This document shows, one piece after another, positions 53,301 to 63,397 of a stretch of 64,000 nucleotides of DNA; the first letter of the stretch is position 1, and each line of letters begins with the position of its first letter. The stretch comes from Macrothele yani (Eukaryota; Arthropoda; Arachnida; Araneae; Macrothelidae), in the NCBI GenBank assembly GCA_039090855.1, contig CM077010.1:45898905-45962904 (forward strand). Reading direction: 5' to 3'. A program made the position numbers and the translations under genes. Below the pieces are notes generated by a model. It was not told where the DNA came from, did no database searches, and saw only the letters and a program-made list of their open reading frames with translations.

Positions 53301-53766
53301 GATGTCCAGTTGTCTCAGAGACAGAAGAATAATCAACTTGGTTTGCCGAACCAGCAATATTACCGGCAAACACTGCATCATTGGAGGCAAGGGATTCTTC
53401 AGGCGGAACAAATTGCCTACTAAGGGTCGATGTAACATTTACACCTCCTCCACCATTGGGCTTCACACTCCCTTCGATCTCAGTCCCATGTCCCTCTGGA
53501 CTATCTCCACTCAGTACTCCTGAAATATTGTCAATACTCGTTTCCACCTCCTCAGTTTTATCCGATAAACTCTGACAGTTATCTGACATCCTTCTACTAA
53601 GTCTTCTATCGGAAAGGCGATTTGTAAACCTTTGATAAGCCCCAGACATCAATCTCGTCAGCCTGCGAATCTCCGTCATCTCTTTCTCTCTATTTGAAGT
53701 ATCCATCTTCAGCAATAACTCACACACCAGATGTCCTCCAGGAGGTTTGTGCAAAATGCACACCAA
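50323..53766 (-). pseudogene. R2 protein: zinc finger, reverse transcriptase, restriction-like endonuclease (broken)
   Basis: It would nick 28S DNA and copy R2 RNA by target-primed reverse transcription. The N-terminal frame (53104-53766) has one C2H2 zinc finger, CPECQSIFKTQSGLSLHRRR plus AH, then RRVMARWTGEEVDTMAHEEA (Myb-like). RT pieces follow: LRPLSISLVLLRGYHKTLAS, FFASLDVQKAFDWVSHSAIL (motif A), RQAYADDFVVTS (catalytic pair, 51632-51820) and FQYLGVLMGS (51283-51564). The C-terminal part (50323-51045) has CRAGCQAPENHILQVC (CCHC) and the nuclease motif RRPDLVVQKDD with TVVDVQIV. A stop ends the first frame (53104), and at least five frame changes follow, so it is inactive. A single N-terminal finger fits the one-finger R2 lineages. 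Confidence 0.92.
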
Positions 53767-54135
53767 AGGCCGTGAGAAGTATTATAACTCTGGAGGTTTA
53801 TCCCTCGATGTGTCAAACACAAAGAGGGGTTCGCTGTGAGATCACTTAGCACCGGAATGGATAAATCGTTCACTGTGGTGGAATTAATCTATCGGATCGC
53901 TCCCAATCCACAGTGAACCAAGTCCAAACAGGCTCAGCGGTCACCACGAGAAGGTGTGATCCACAACTTCGATAAGAGGGCCAATAGACCTCTTACCGCA
54001 CGCAACTACAACTCGCAAAGAGACTAAGTCCTGAAGGTATGCTACTTATTCAACATGAGCCGTTAAGCGAAACAATTTGGATACGAATCTCCAAACTTCA
54101 ATTTTCAGTTCATTAAACTCAGGCTATACGTCTCC

Positions 54136-54249
54136 AAGAGAGTCATAGTTACTCCCGCCGTTTACAAACGCTTGGATGAATTTCTTCACTTTTACATTCA
54201 AAGCACTGGGCAGAAATCACATTGCGTCAACACCGATCGCCGGTCATCG

Positions 54250-54282
<33 letters not shown>

Positions 54283-54505
54283 GTTAGTCCGTGCCCAGTT
54301 TTGAGTCGGCTGTTAGTCGCCCGCCCAAAACGGTCGCGCCAGGTGGGGGGGGCGGCAACCCTCGCAGCAAAGATAATCCACGGGAAGGTTCCGACGCTGG
54401 TCTGGGCTCAACCAGGCCGCCTTGCGACGGCCAGTCTCGCCCAGTCCCGGTGCAGTACCACACCCGCTTCCGACCCTAGCCCGACGGGCCCAGTCCTCCG
54501 AGCCA
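54136..54505 (-). rRNA. 28S rRNA gene fragment, part directly upstream of the R2 site
   Basis: The + strand shows the complement of 28S: AAGAGAGTCATAGTTACTCC, TGAATTTCTTCACTTTTACA, GGGCAGAAATCACATTGCGT, ATGCTTTGTTTTAATTAGAC and GACGGGCCCAGTCCTC. It lies next to the R2 5' end. Many substitutions relative to the highly conserved core indicate a pseudogene copy. A SINE interrupts it at 54508. Confidence 0.92.
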
Positions 54506-54507
54506 CT

Positions 54508-54669
54508 TGTGACGTACCTGCCAGCAGGACGCACACGACATAAAGGCATATAGCAGTCAGAGCGAACGTCCGCGTAGCTCAATTGGTAGATCGACTTATT
54601 CCGGAATTTAGGGACCCGGGTTCGAGCTCCGGCGTGGACAAAAATGACGGAGAAATTTACTTCGTTATA
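54508..54669 (+). repeat. tRNA-like dispersed repeat, family 2, copy 4, inside 28S
   Basis: The unit is TGTGACGTACCTGCCAGCAG, then the tRNA-like core (GTCCGCGTAGCTCAATTGGT to GGCGTGGAC, with B box GGGTTCGAGCTCC) and the tail AAATTTACTTCGTTATA. The 28S sequence resumes immediately (AATCCGTTTCCCGAAG), so both borders are precisely defined by the interrupted rRNA. No long target duplication is seen. This copy fixes the unit length at about 162 bp. Confidence 0.88.
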
Positions 54670-54670
54670 C

Positions 54671-55115
54671 AATCCGTTTCCCGAAGTTACTGATCGATCT
54701 TGCCGACTTCCTTTACCTACATTATTCTATCGACTAGAGGCTGTTCACCTTGGAGACCTGCTGCGGATATGGGTACGGTCTAGCACGAGAATCACACTTC
54801 CTCTCTCGGATTTTCAAGAGCCGACGGGAACGCTCAGGACACCGCAAGAGCCGCGGTGCTTTACAGGAACAGCATCACTATCTCCGGACGAGCCGATTCC
54901 AGGGAGTCGGACCCTTACAAAGAAAAGACAACTCTTTCTGGGACTCCCGTCAACATCTCCGTGTTCGGTTGCGTCGCCGCAGTGGGACCCGAGGGCCCGA
55001 TCTCCGTTTCCAGGTTCGGGAATATTGACCAGATTCCCTTTCGGTCAGCTGTGGGACGAGCACTTTTTTCCACGTCCTGCCTTCGGAACGGATTTCTCCT
55101 ATCCCTTAAGATCGA
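54671..55115 (-). rRNA. 28S rRNA gene fragment, 5' part
   Basis: The + strand shows the complement of conserved 28S: TACCTACATTATTCTATCGA, GAGGCTGTTCACCTTGGAGA, ATCACTATCTCCGGACGAGC, GTCGGACCCTTACAAAGAAA, GAATATTGACCAGATTCCCT and CCTATCCCTTAAGATCGA. Similarity stops abruptly at about 55115. With the other two pieces, about 970 bp of 28S around the R2 site is present; no 18S, 5.8S or further 28S is seen. Confidence 0.93.
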
Positions 55116-55539
55116 TATTTATCTCCTCGCAGAAAGCCCTCTGGAAAAAATCCTACAGAACGCTGACGAACGCCAAATGCCGTTCATTCTGGTATATGAT
55201 AATTTTCTTAACATTCGCGAATGAAGGTCATACGGATCTTGCAGTCTCGTCGAGCTGAGTGAGCGCCATCGTAACGTTATGTAGCTGAATACGTAAGGCC
55301 AACACATTTCGTTTTCATTTCTGTACTAGTCTGCAGCGCCTTTTAATTGAAGCAGATTGAAAACATATCCAATAGAAGGAAATATAGTAAAACTTCATTC
55401 ACGTAAGAGCTGAAAATGTTTTTAGATGCGATTTTGCTCACTGACATCTCAAAGTTTCAGTTTTTATTGCTGGTAAAAGCGTTTTAAATAGATCTGAGTA
55501 TTTACATTAACGCCGATTCGTTTTTTATGAAACTATTGT
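55116..55539. other. Unassigned sequence beyond the 28S breakpoint
   Basis: 28S similarity ends abruptly at 55115 and nothing nameable follows until the mariner relic. Confidence 0.5.
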
Positions 55540-56200
55540 GCAATTTTATTCCTTTTTTATGAAATTTCTCTGCAATGCGAGGAAAATGAATTAAACACGA
55601 CAAAGCTGGTCGCAGATTTTGTTCCAAAAATGTAGAGTAATGCTGCGCAGTGAGAGTCTGGCGTTGGGTTACGGCGTGCTTCAGGATAACATCACCGTGG
55701 TCGTACACGAAAATAACCATAGATTTCACATTGCTGGGGTTCCGACGAAATCTGGATTTACGCGGTGGCCCATAATGACGCCACTCGTTAGATTGGGGTT
55801 TCATTTCTGGCCCATATGATGTATGTAGCCCATGTCTCATCCAGCATGATGATGCGGCAAAGGAAAGCTTTCTCCTTCGCGCTCGTAGCGTTCCACGTGG
55901 ATACGAGCTGCCTCGTATAGTTGTCATTTCTCGATCTCAGCCAGAGCGTGCGGAACCCATCGTGATGCAATTTTGCTCGTTCCTAGGCGTTCCTTTGCAA
56001 TGTGTAGCACTGTTGTATGCAACAGTCCTGTCTGATTGGCTAACTGACGAACTGTAAAGCGTCGATTTGTCTCCAGTAAAGCGGAAACAGCTTTCACTCG
56101 TGCTTCACTTGCACTGGGAAGACCTGACTGAGCCTCATTTTTCAGATTTTGGCGTCCATCACTGATGGCTTTTTACCCATCTTGCAACTGTTCTGTATGG
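55540..56200 (-). pseudogene. mariner-like transposase relic
   Basis: The minus strand encodes, in shifting frames, RRFTVRQLANQTGLLHTTVL (helix-turn-helix, about 56060-56010), ASRWVPHAL, FLCRIIMLDETWATYI (first catalytic Asp, about 55830-55878), PQSNEWRHYGPPRKSRFRRN (about 55740-55800) and AQHYSTFLEQNLRPALS (about 55620-55670). Second and third Asp regions are not recognisable. Terminal repeats were not found. Confidence 0.75.
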
Positions 56201-56264
56201 TAATGCAGATTCTCCGCAAGCCTCTAAAAGTCCTTGGTGACACTGTCCTGCAGTACAACTTCTG

Positions 56265-57343
56265 GCACTTTGAGTTTTTATCCAAAACCACCGCTGCTCC
56301 TATTTCAAAAACATTTTGACTAGACCGACGGATAGCAACAGCTTATGTTTTCTTTACTGCGCAGGCGCATCCACATGGGAGGGCGAGTCCATTTCACAGT
56401 GACGTGTGCTAGGTATCCAACCAGTGTGTGGCGTAAACGGCATAAACTTGTTGCGTTCAGGAGTCTACAAATGTTTTGCGACTATTAAAACTACAACCCT
56501 CATACAACAATACTGCAAATAATGTTACACAGTATGTAAATACACAATTGGCAATTGGTGCAACCGTCCCAAACTCCTATCTCATTCAACTGTTTTTCCT
56601 ACTGATGTTAAAGACCAAGCCACCCAAAGTTAATTTTGAAGTAGCTGAATTTTCATAACTCTACTGGACTCCAAATGCCTATGCTTAGAAAGTGTATACA
56701 TGGCAACCTCTTGCTTGGGCTGATCTTTACAATCATATTGGCGCAAAATGCATCAAGAAAATTACGTTTCTTAAAGTTATCACGTTCAAGCAATATTATG
56801 CATCTTCAAGCTGAAAAAAGCAGTTTAGTTGCAGAAACATTTTAAATTTCAACGGTTTTTTTCTTTTTCTTTTTTTACAATTCCTCAGATTCTCCGTAGA
56901 TGTGTCGTATCAGACAGTAAAAAGCGCGCCACCTGTTCACGAGTAACTCGAGTTTAGGTATGAAAATATTTCCACAAGTATTTTGTGCAAAATAATTTAG
57001 TAGTGCAGGAGATGCCTTAGTGGATCAAACAATCTTTGTAGAAACTTCAAGATACCTACATTATTAACGGAAGAAGCGTTTTATTTATTCATTCGTGTCA
57101 TATAATGGACATGCTACATAAGGTTTCATCATCGAAATGGAATTTAAGGAAGAAAGAACGGAGAGAAACTGTCGTAAGAGCTAGACGTTCCAATAATGCC
57201 TTTACCTTTACTTCTGCTTTTGTGAGCAGTTACATAATTTTGAAATATATACAGATTTAAAAGTACTTGCCCAACATCTGCAATAATAAAAATCATTTTT
57301 CCGTATTTCGAAGTGAAATACCAGTAAACAGTACCAAATAATT
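56265..57343. other. Unassigned AT-rich sequence
   Basis: I see no nameable gene or repeat between the mariner relic and the left end of the next Tc1 element. Confidence 0.5.
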
Positions 57344-58108
57344 ACAGTTGGTGGCCAAAATTGTGAACACTTTTTGAAAATGTCATATTTTGCAGTCTTA
57401 TAAGAAATGTTATGTTTCACTAAACGCAAATGTTTATGTACCAATTAAAAGAGAATTCCATGCGGAATTGAAAACCGAAAAACAGAATTCAAATATCTGC
57501 AGTATAAAAAGCGTTATGCTTACTTTAGTCTAAAAACAAACACAGGTGTGATTCAGTTAAGAAGCGAAATGTGAGTGCAAACCCTACTGGCCAATCAAAG
57601 TCTTTGTTCTAGGGACCAATTAAATAGCAGTAGCTGCGATGCATCGCTGTCAAGTTTGGGAAAGTCAGTTTTGCTGTTTGTTCTGTAGAAGGCAGATGGT
57701 TACCGGTGAAAGTAAAGCACAACTGAAAATTGTGCATTAGGGTGGACCGTTCAAATAGGCGAAAAAAATTTTGTTTTTTAAATTTAAATCTGGAAGAGGA
57801 GGGGGAAAGTTGCCTCTTGCCTTCAAATAAATGCCCATAACTTTTTTTAGGTTTTTTATTCAAAGTCTTGAGCCGCTTTGTATTTTAGTATTTTCAGCCA
57901 AAAACCTAGCTTTTTCCAAGAAATAGTTAAAATCTCTAAAAATTTACAAACTATTTCAATAATTATTAATAATTATATTCAAAGAACTTAATTGATATAA
58001 GAAAACGTATTATGAGTATAAAAAAAATTAACACACCAAAGAAAAATTCAAATATTGTGAAATTTTGCGGATTTTCTTTCAATTCAAAAATGAATGAAGC
58101 ATGTTGAT

Positions 58109-58262
58109 AAATAACCAAAGACATCGCCTTTTCCACGTTTATCAACACATAGCAACCGAAAAATTGTTATCCGGCCATTGATGGTATCGTACCTCAGATC
58201 TCTCGATATCTAGCAGAGTGCGTTCGCCTTACGCTACAATGGCCAACAATCAACGAACATTG
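58109..58262 (-). repeat. Family 3 tRNA-like SINE, copy 2
   Basis: On the minus strand: a head with GTAGCGTAAGGCGAACGCAC and ATCGAGAGATCTGAGG, a decayed B box, then the tail AATTTTTCGGTTGCTATGTG and ACGTGGAAAAGGCGATGTCT. It is the same order as the left arm of the dimer at 17860-18179. It lies in the 3' untranslated part of the TIR element. Confidence 0.7.
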
Positions 58263-58344
58263 AAAATAAATATCAACTGAATTGCATTTTTAAAAGATAC
58301 ATAACAACTAAACATAAAAAGGTTGATAATTATTCAGTCCATTT

Positions 58345-59640
58345 TTACTGATTTTTATGATCAAAATTTGGAATAATTTGATGGGATTGGATTTTATCAC
58401 GGATTAAGCCATCACGTGTTTCTGGTCCAATGACAGACATTGATGCCTCTGACACACCTTTCGACAGCCTGTGTGTGACAAAGGTATCGAAGAAACTCTG
58501 AAGAAGTAATTGGAGAATTTATAAGAGATTCAAGGTCTTCATTTGTAGCGTTTATCAAAATATGGGAAGATTCAAAATGACATTTTTTCCAGTTTATAAA
58601 AACGATGTAGTTAGTGTAGTTAATAGCTTCAAAGTTAATGTTTGGAATTTTGAATGTTCTTTCTGGGTTAGTTAGTCATTCTGTCATGCCCTCAGAATCC
58701 TCCTTAGTCCCAGTTCACGAATGGAGCAACTGTCATCACTGATCATCGAAAGAAGCATATTTTCGGGATAAATAAAGTATGCATTCCTTTGAAAAACTGG
58801 GTTAATTACAGTTTTTGATTCGTCACTTACATAACGAGTTGCCTTTATCGTCTTTAAAACATGCAAAGCTCTATCTATGCAGGAAGGATGACACTTTATC
58901 ATGAACCACATTGGGGCATAAACTCTTAAAATAAATTCTGAAATAATTTTTAAGTTCGCTAACGGATTATCGCACGAGATGTAAATTCGCAGAACACGTT
59001 TTGCAGTCGTCAGCCAACGAGCATGAGATAGCGTTTCAGGTTGACGATCAGCTACATTCGTAGAGCTTTGTCCTCCTAAAGAAATAGCCTTGCAAATGTC
59101 ATACAAATATCTTTGATCTGAACTTAAATCCTGTAGGTCGACTTTTGGTAAATCACAAGAAATAGCCATAAAGTTTGCAACTGGAAGCTTTTCGCATTTA
59201 TCTAATGATTTCCCGATTGTTCCCGAATATTCTTTTGGGCCTGTTGTAACTCCATCTAAATAATAAAATAAGTGTATCGGAAGCAATTCGTTGGCATATA
59301 AATCATTGGAGTGAACGATTTAATTTAATTTCAAGATAAACTGTAACTCAGTTTTTGCTTCCAGTGAAAATCCTCCAAATACCAGTCAACAATTTTTCGG
59401 TTGCTGTGTGTTGTTAAAACGTGGAAAGAGCGATGTCTTTGTTTATTTGCTTCCAGTACTGAAATCCGTGCCATCACAACCTATTGCCACTAGGTGGCCT
59501 AGAGTTAACTTTCTTTCGCTGAAAAAATTCATAATACTTTCAGCAGTACCTTTAGCTGTACCTGAAAGTGCGGTAATATGCCTTATGTAAGATGAACCTG
59601 GCTTTTCTAAAAGGGAAATATGGCGCGCGATCTTTCAAAC
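58345..59640 (-). pseudogene. Unknown conserved protein of the TIR element (putative transposase)
   Basis: Pieces in order on the minus strand are: LLEKPGSSYIRHITALSGTA and VAIGCDGTDF (59460-59640), then after a SINE fragment ANELLPIHLFYYLDGVTTGP (about 59290), RYLYDICKAISLGGQSS and SHARWLTTAKRVLRIYISCD. These are followed by LRVYAPMWFMIKCHPSC, FQRNAYFIYPENMLLSMISD, CSIRELGLRRILRA (58684), PNINFEAINYTNYIVFINW, LCHTQAVERCVRG and GPETRDGLIRDKIQS near the stop at 58345. I know similar sequences from repeated uncharacterised arthropod and cnidarian proteins, but not their function. Position between terminal inverted repeats suggests a transposase. It is broken by the SINE, an early stop and at least two frameshifts. 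Confidence 0.6.
59388..59448 (+). repeat. Family 3 SINE, 3' fragment
   Basis: Only the tail portion is present: AACAATTTTTCGGTTGCTGT followed by ACGTGGAAAGAGCGATGTCT. It interrupts the conserved protein of the TIR element just after the GCDGT motif. A short CCAGT occurs on both sides. Loss of the head (5' truncation) is the expected outcome of LINE-driven retroposition and favours a SINE over a DNA-transposon terminus. Confidence 0.7.
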
Positions 59641-60091
59641 TCAAGATATTGCTACACTGCGGGCACACTTAACCTGATAGAGGGTAGAACGCCTATACCA
59701 GTGGGATTCCGGCATTGCGATGTAATTTGCACTTTCTGATATTAACAGAGTTTATGAAAGATACATTTCAGAAATAAAACATTAAAATAATGGTTAAACT
59801 GGTAAAACGTAGGTATATTTGCGCAATTAATATGTATAATAAAAATGCTAAAATGGCAATATGTCTATTTTATTTTTAATAATATTCGTCATTACTTAAC
59901 GCTTGGTAGAGGGCTCAAGACCTTGAATAAAAATATCTGAAAAATGCAGGCATATATTTGAAGGTAAGAAACAAATTTTCTACCCTCTTCCAAATTCAAT
60001 TTCCAAATTATTTTTTTTTCGGCCTTCCTTACTGTGCATACTTTTGGTACTTCTTGAAATTTAAAGTGTAGATAATATTATAAATACAGCG

Positions 60092-60530
60092 ATGGCACCA
60101 AAGAAAAGAGTTGATTGGACACCCACAAAAAGAAGCAGGATGGTTGTATTACGTGAACCGGGTCTTTGGTGTACGAAAGTTGTGTTTACGTTATCAGGAA
60201 ACAAAGTCACTGAAAACCAAAAGCGGCTAAAGCAGGGAAAGACAGAAAAAAAAGTACACAAAATCTGTTTATGACAGAAGAATAAAATGCCTGTGTCTCA
60301 AAGACAGAGGAATTTCATCTGAGGCCATCAGCGTGAACTGACTGCAACTGGTGTTTGTCAGTTCAAGAACTATAAGGAGAAGACTATCAAATATTGGACT
60401 AAGAGGTAGGATTCCGAAGAAAAACACATATCTGTATCTACAGCAGCGCAAGAAACGACTGCAGTGGGAAAAATAACACAACGAGTGGACAAAAGATCAG
60501 TAGGAAACAAGTTATTTGGAGTGACGAAAG
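60092..60530 (+). pseudogene. Tc1-like transposase, N-terminal half
   Basis: The start MAPKKRVDWTPTKRSRMVVL is at 60092, with a degenerate first helix-turn-helix; stop at 60274. In shifted frames TIRRRLSNIGLRGRIPKKNT and QQRKKRLQWAK follow, then QVIWSDES with the first catalytic Asp at the very end (about 60508-60530). The remaining catalytic domain is absent because the copia-like LTR begins inside this motif. Confidence 0.75.
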
Positions 60531-62224
60531 TTGTTAGAAATTGTTATAAGAACTATGACTGTCAGAGTTCCACGACATTTGAACTAGAAGCCTCAGCGCA
60601 TATTTAATAGAGTTGCAGGTGGCGTTGCGCGAATTGTTTTATTTGTTTGCGCTAGCGAGCGTTGCCTGGATTCACCTTTTTTCTGACGTCGGTAAGTCTT
60701 CTACGCAGTTTGATCTTTGGCTGAACAACAATGTCGGTGATATATAAAGGGTGTGCGTGTTGGAATAGTGAGTTATTACATTTGTGTGGAGATGCATTTT
60801 AATTAATGTTCAAGTGCTTTCATTCAAAGAGTTTATAACAAATAGCTAGTTTAATTTGATGAATTGTGGCATCTCTTTGCTCTCTGCTGACCAAAGGCCG
60901 GAACTTCGTGCAGCTGGTAAGTGGTTTACTGCATTACATAAAAGGCTATCATCAATTAGATTTTATTTATTTAGAAATAACTAACAATCTTGATTATGAG
61001 ACTGAAATCTCACTGCTGTCAGGAAGATTAAAAGTAAAGTTTGTCAAATTCATGAAGCATTTCAGTCAAGTGTTCGATTAAAGGCATATTTGTTACTGCG
61101 TAGTTCCTAATTCGAAAATCGAAAGCGGAACAAAATGGCGTCATTCATAGGTAGCGGCATGTATAGTATAACAAAGTTAGATAATTTTAATTATCAAATT
61201 TGGAAAGTAAGAATGGGAATGATTCTTATTAAAGATAATTTATGGAATGTTGTTTCAGAGCCAATTAATTCCAGAAGAAAAGAGAAGCATGGATGAGAAA
61301 TGACGAACTAGCTAAAGCTACTATAACACTTTGCGTGTCGGATGATCAAATTATCCATGTACGCGATAAGAGAACAAGTTCCGAAATGTGGATTGCTTTG
61401 AAAATGGTTAACGAAAGAGATAGTTTAGGTAGTAAATTGTATTTGCTTAGAAAGCTGTATAGTTTACGTTTTCAAGAAAATGGATCAACTATGCAAGAGC
61501 ATGTAAATAGAATGCTGGAAATAGTTCACAAGCTTAAAGCACAAGGAGAAGACTTCAAAGACACACATTTGGGAGCTATGTTGCTAAATAGTTTCCCGAG
61601 TACCTATGAAAATCTAGTTACTGCATTAGAAGCAAGACAGGAAGAACATTTAACACTTGAGTTTATCAAATGTAAAGCGGTAGATGAATCTAATAGAAAG
61701 AAAGAAAACTCACAGGCACACACCGAGCGCACAACTCTTTTGAAAACAAGTTATAAAAAGAAAAATTACAGCTCTAAACAAGAAATATTTTGTACTTTTT
61801 CTAAAAGAAAGAATCATGTCAAAGATGACTTTTGGCACTACAAAAGGAATCAAAATAAAGGTAACACTAGTAAGTTTAACAAAATTAACTCACATGCAGA
61901 GTCTCGCAGTAATATTGTCGTGAAGACAAGAAAAACAAAATTAGATTGTGAACAAAATGACATATAAAGAGAAAATGAAAATTTCTCATTAGAAACGAAG
62001 TCAAAACCCGACCTAATATCCAAAGGTCGGTTAATTGATTCCGGTGCAACGTGTCACATGACAAATGATGCAACACTGTTTAAAGAACTTTCAAAAAGTG
62101 AATCAGAGCTGATCACTACTGCCGACGGTTCTGAGATAAAGTCTGAAGGCAAGGAAAATGTAACCTTAAACTGCAAATTCGAAAAAGGAAAAGTTCGAAA
62201 CGTGGAAGTAAAGGATGTGTTATA

Positions 62225-63397
62225 CACAAATTGGACACCTGTGATAGCAAAGGAAAACGAAGTTTATTCACCTTCAATAGTTGGTGGAGCCTCCACGAGC
62301 GGCGATTACAGCTGCGACCCTCCGGGGCATACTCTCAACCAGGCGTTGTACGACGGCTAGCGGTATTTTCTTCCACTCGGCTTGGAAAAGACAGGTCAGT
62401 TCCTACACCGATTTCGGACGGTGGGGGCACCCATTAAGTCGACGCTCCAACTCGTCCCATAGGTGTTCGTTAGGGTTAAGGTCTGGGCTCTGCGCTGGCC
62501 AATCCATTCGATTAACCCCATTGTCACCATACCAAGCCATGGTGGACTTCGCAACATGACAGGTGGCATCGTCATCCTGAAAGTAACATGGGTCCACCCC
62601 ATAAAACTGCCGCAACGTAGGAAGCGCATGGTCATCCAAATGGGTGCAGTAGGTCTCGGCATTGAGTTTACCAGGAATTGCGAACAACGGTCCCGTGCCA
62701 TACCAGGAGAAACACTCCCATAGCATAATTCCACCGCCGCCGAACTTCACAGTTGGCACAATACATCCCCGCAGGAGGCGTTCTCCAGGCAGACGCCAAA
62801 ACCCAGACCCTGCCATCCGAGCGGTAGAGGGTGAACCTTGATTCGTCGCACCAGAGAACCTGTTTCCACTGTTAAACGGTCCACTGTCGACGTTCTTTGC
62901 ATCACGTTAGCCGAGCAGCGCTATTGAACTTGGTGATCAAAGGCTTGTGGGCGGCATGATAACCGAGCAGATGGGCTTCCTTACGGATGGTATTCATCGA
63001 AAGAACACTCCCGGATACCTGTTTAAACTCCTCGCGGATGTGGCCCATCGATTTGGTGCGGTTCTTCTGAACTTCTCTGGCCAGCACCCGTCGGTCTCTA
63101 ACTCCCAGTTTTGTGGGTCTGCCGGGTCGGGGCACATTCCGACAGTCACCTCTCATCTTCCACTTGCCAATCACGTAGGCCACTGTCGATTTTGGGTACT
63201 TCAACTCGCTGGGTATGTCACGATACCCGACGATTACACCTTTCTCGAAATCAGAGAGCTCCAAACTGCGTGGCATCTTGCATGCGACTGGTTGCGTTGT
63301 TTCCCACACGATATTTAACGGCGGCGGCCGTGACGTGTATCAGGACCGCAGATATCGTTGACTGCAGAGGTGTCCAATTACTTGTTGTTAGATAGTG
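62225..63397 (-). mobile_element. Tc1-like transposon inside the copia-like element
   Basis: The ends share ATTGGACACCTNTG as inverted repeats (CACAAATTGGACACCTGTG at the left; complement CACTATCTAACAACAAGTAA then TTGGACACCTCTG at the right). TA flanks lie at 62223-62224 and 63398-63399. The copia protease frame stops at VLY on the left and resumes at VVPDL on the right, which confirms the insertion point. It is about 1.17 kb. Confidence 0.88.
62274..63276 (-). pseudogene. Tc1-like transposase, lightly damaged
   Basis: The start MPRSLELSDFEKGVIVGYRD is at 63276. Helix-turn-helix regions include LKYPKSTVAYVIGKW and KSMGHIREEFKQVSGSVLSM. The frame ends at 62902 and the first-Asp motif ([17 protein letters not shown] by nucleotides, about 62800-62860) lies in another frame. 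The frame 62403-62816 holds [31 protein letters not shown] (second Asp) and [18 protein letters not shown] (catalytic Glu). The C terminus RVAAVIAARGGSTNY ends at 62274. Two or three indels inactivate it; all three catalytic acids are still encoded. Confidence 0.88.

Larger units (their letters stand above)
49049..54135 (-). mobile_element. R2 retrotransposon in its canonical 28S site
   Basis: The element separates 28S sequence ...TATGACTCTCTT (ending 54136 on the minus strand) from TAGCCAAATG... (starting 49048). That is the classic R2 cut site within CTCTCTTAAGG/TAGCC. About four bases (AAGG) are lost or altered at the 5' junction, a common R2 feature. It is about 5.1 kb including a 927-bp mariner (49287-50213), so about 4.15 kb of R2, full length for the family. 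It ends with an A-rich AATAATAAAGAGTTTAA. Confidence 0.93.
57738..60032 (-). mobile_element. Unclassified TIR transposon with ~150-bp terminal inverted repeats
   Basis: The left end TAGGGTGGACCG and the complement of the right end GTAAGGAAGGCCG open terminal inverted repeats. These share AATCTGGAAGAGG/TTTGGAAGAGGG, TTACCTTCAAATATATGCC and TTATTCAAGGTCTTGAGCC in the same order over about 150 bp. A 7-bp direct repeat TGTGCAT flanks it (57731-57737 and 60033-60039). It lies in the 5' part of a Tc1 element and encodes one degenerate protein of unknown family. A 7-8 bp duplication with TIRs points to a cut-and-paste DNA transposon, but I cannot name the superfamily. Confidence 0.7.
57345..60530 (+). 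mobile_element. Tc1-like transposon, split by an unclassified element and cut by a copia-like element
   Basis: The left end CAGTTGGTGGCCAAAATTGT follows a TA (57343-57344). Its own sequence is 57345-57737 and 60040-60530. The right part encodes the transposase N terminus and stops abruptly in the WSDES motif at 60530, where a retrotransposon LTR begins, so the remaining half is missing from this window. Confidence 0.7.

Noticed and set aside
53767..54135. A self-cleaving HDV-like ribozyme at the R2 5' end
   Set aside because: R2 elements are known to have one here, but I could not fold this decayed 5' region convincingly by eye.
54172..55258. Several plus-strand frames of 120-200 codons
   Set aside because: They lie across the antisense strand of 28S rRNA sequence and have no protein meaning.
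57891..59449. Family 3 repeats at 58109 and 59388 as terminal inverted repeats of the unknown transposon
   Set aside because: Longer inverted repeats with a matching 7-bp duplication lie further out (57738 and 60032), and the 59388 copy interrupts the protein and is truncated at one end like a retroposed SINE.
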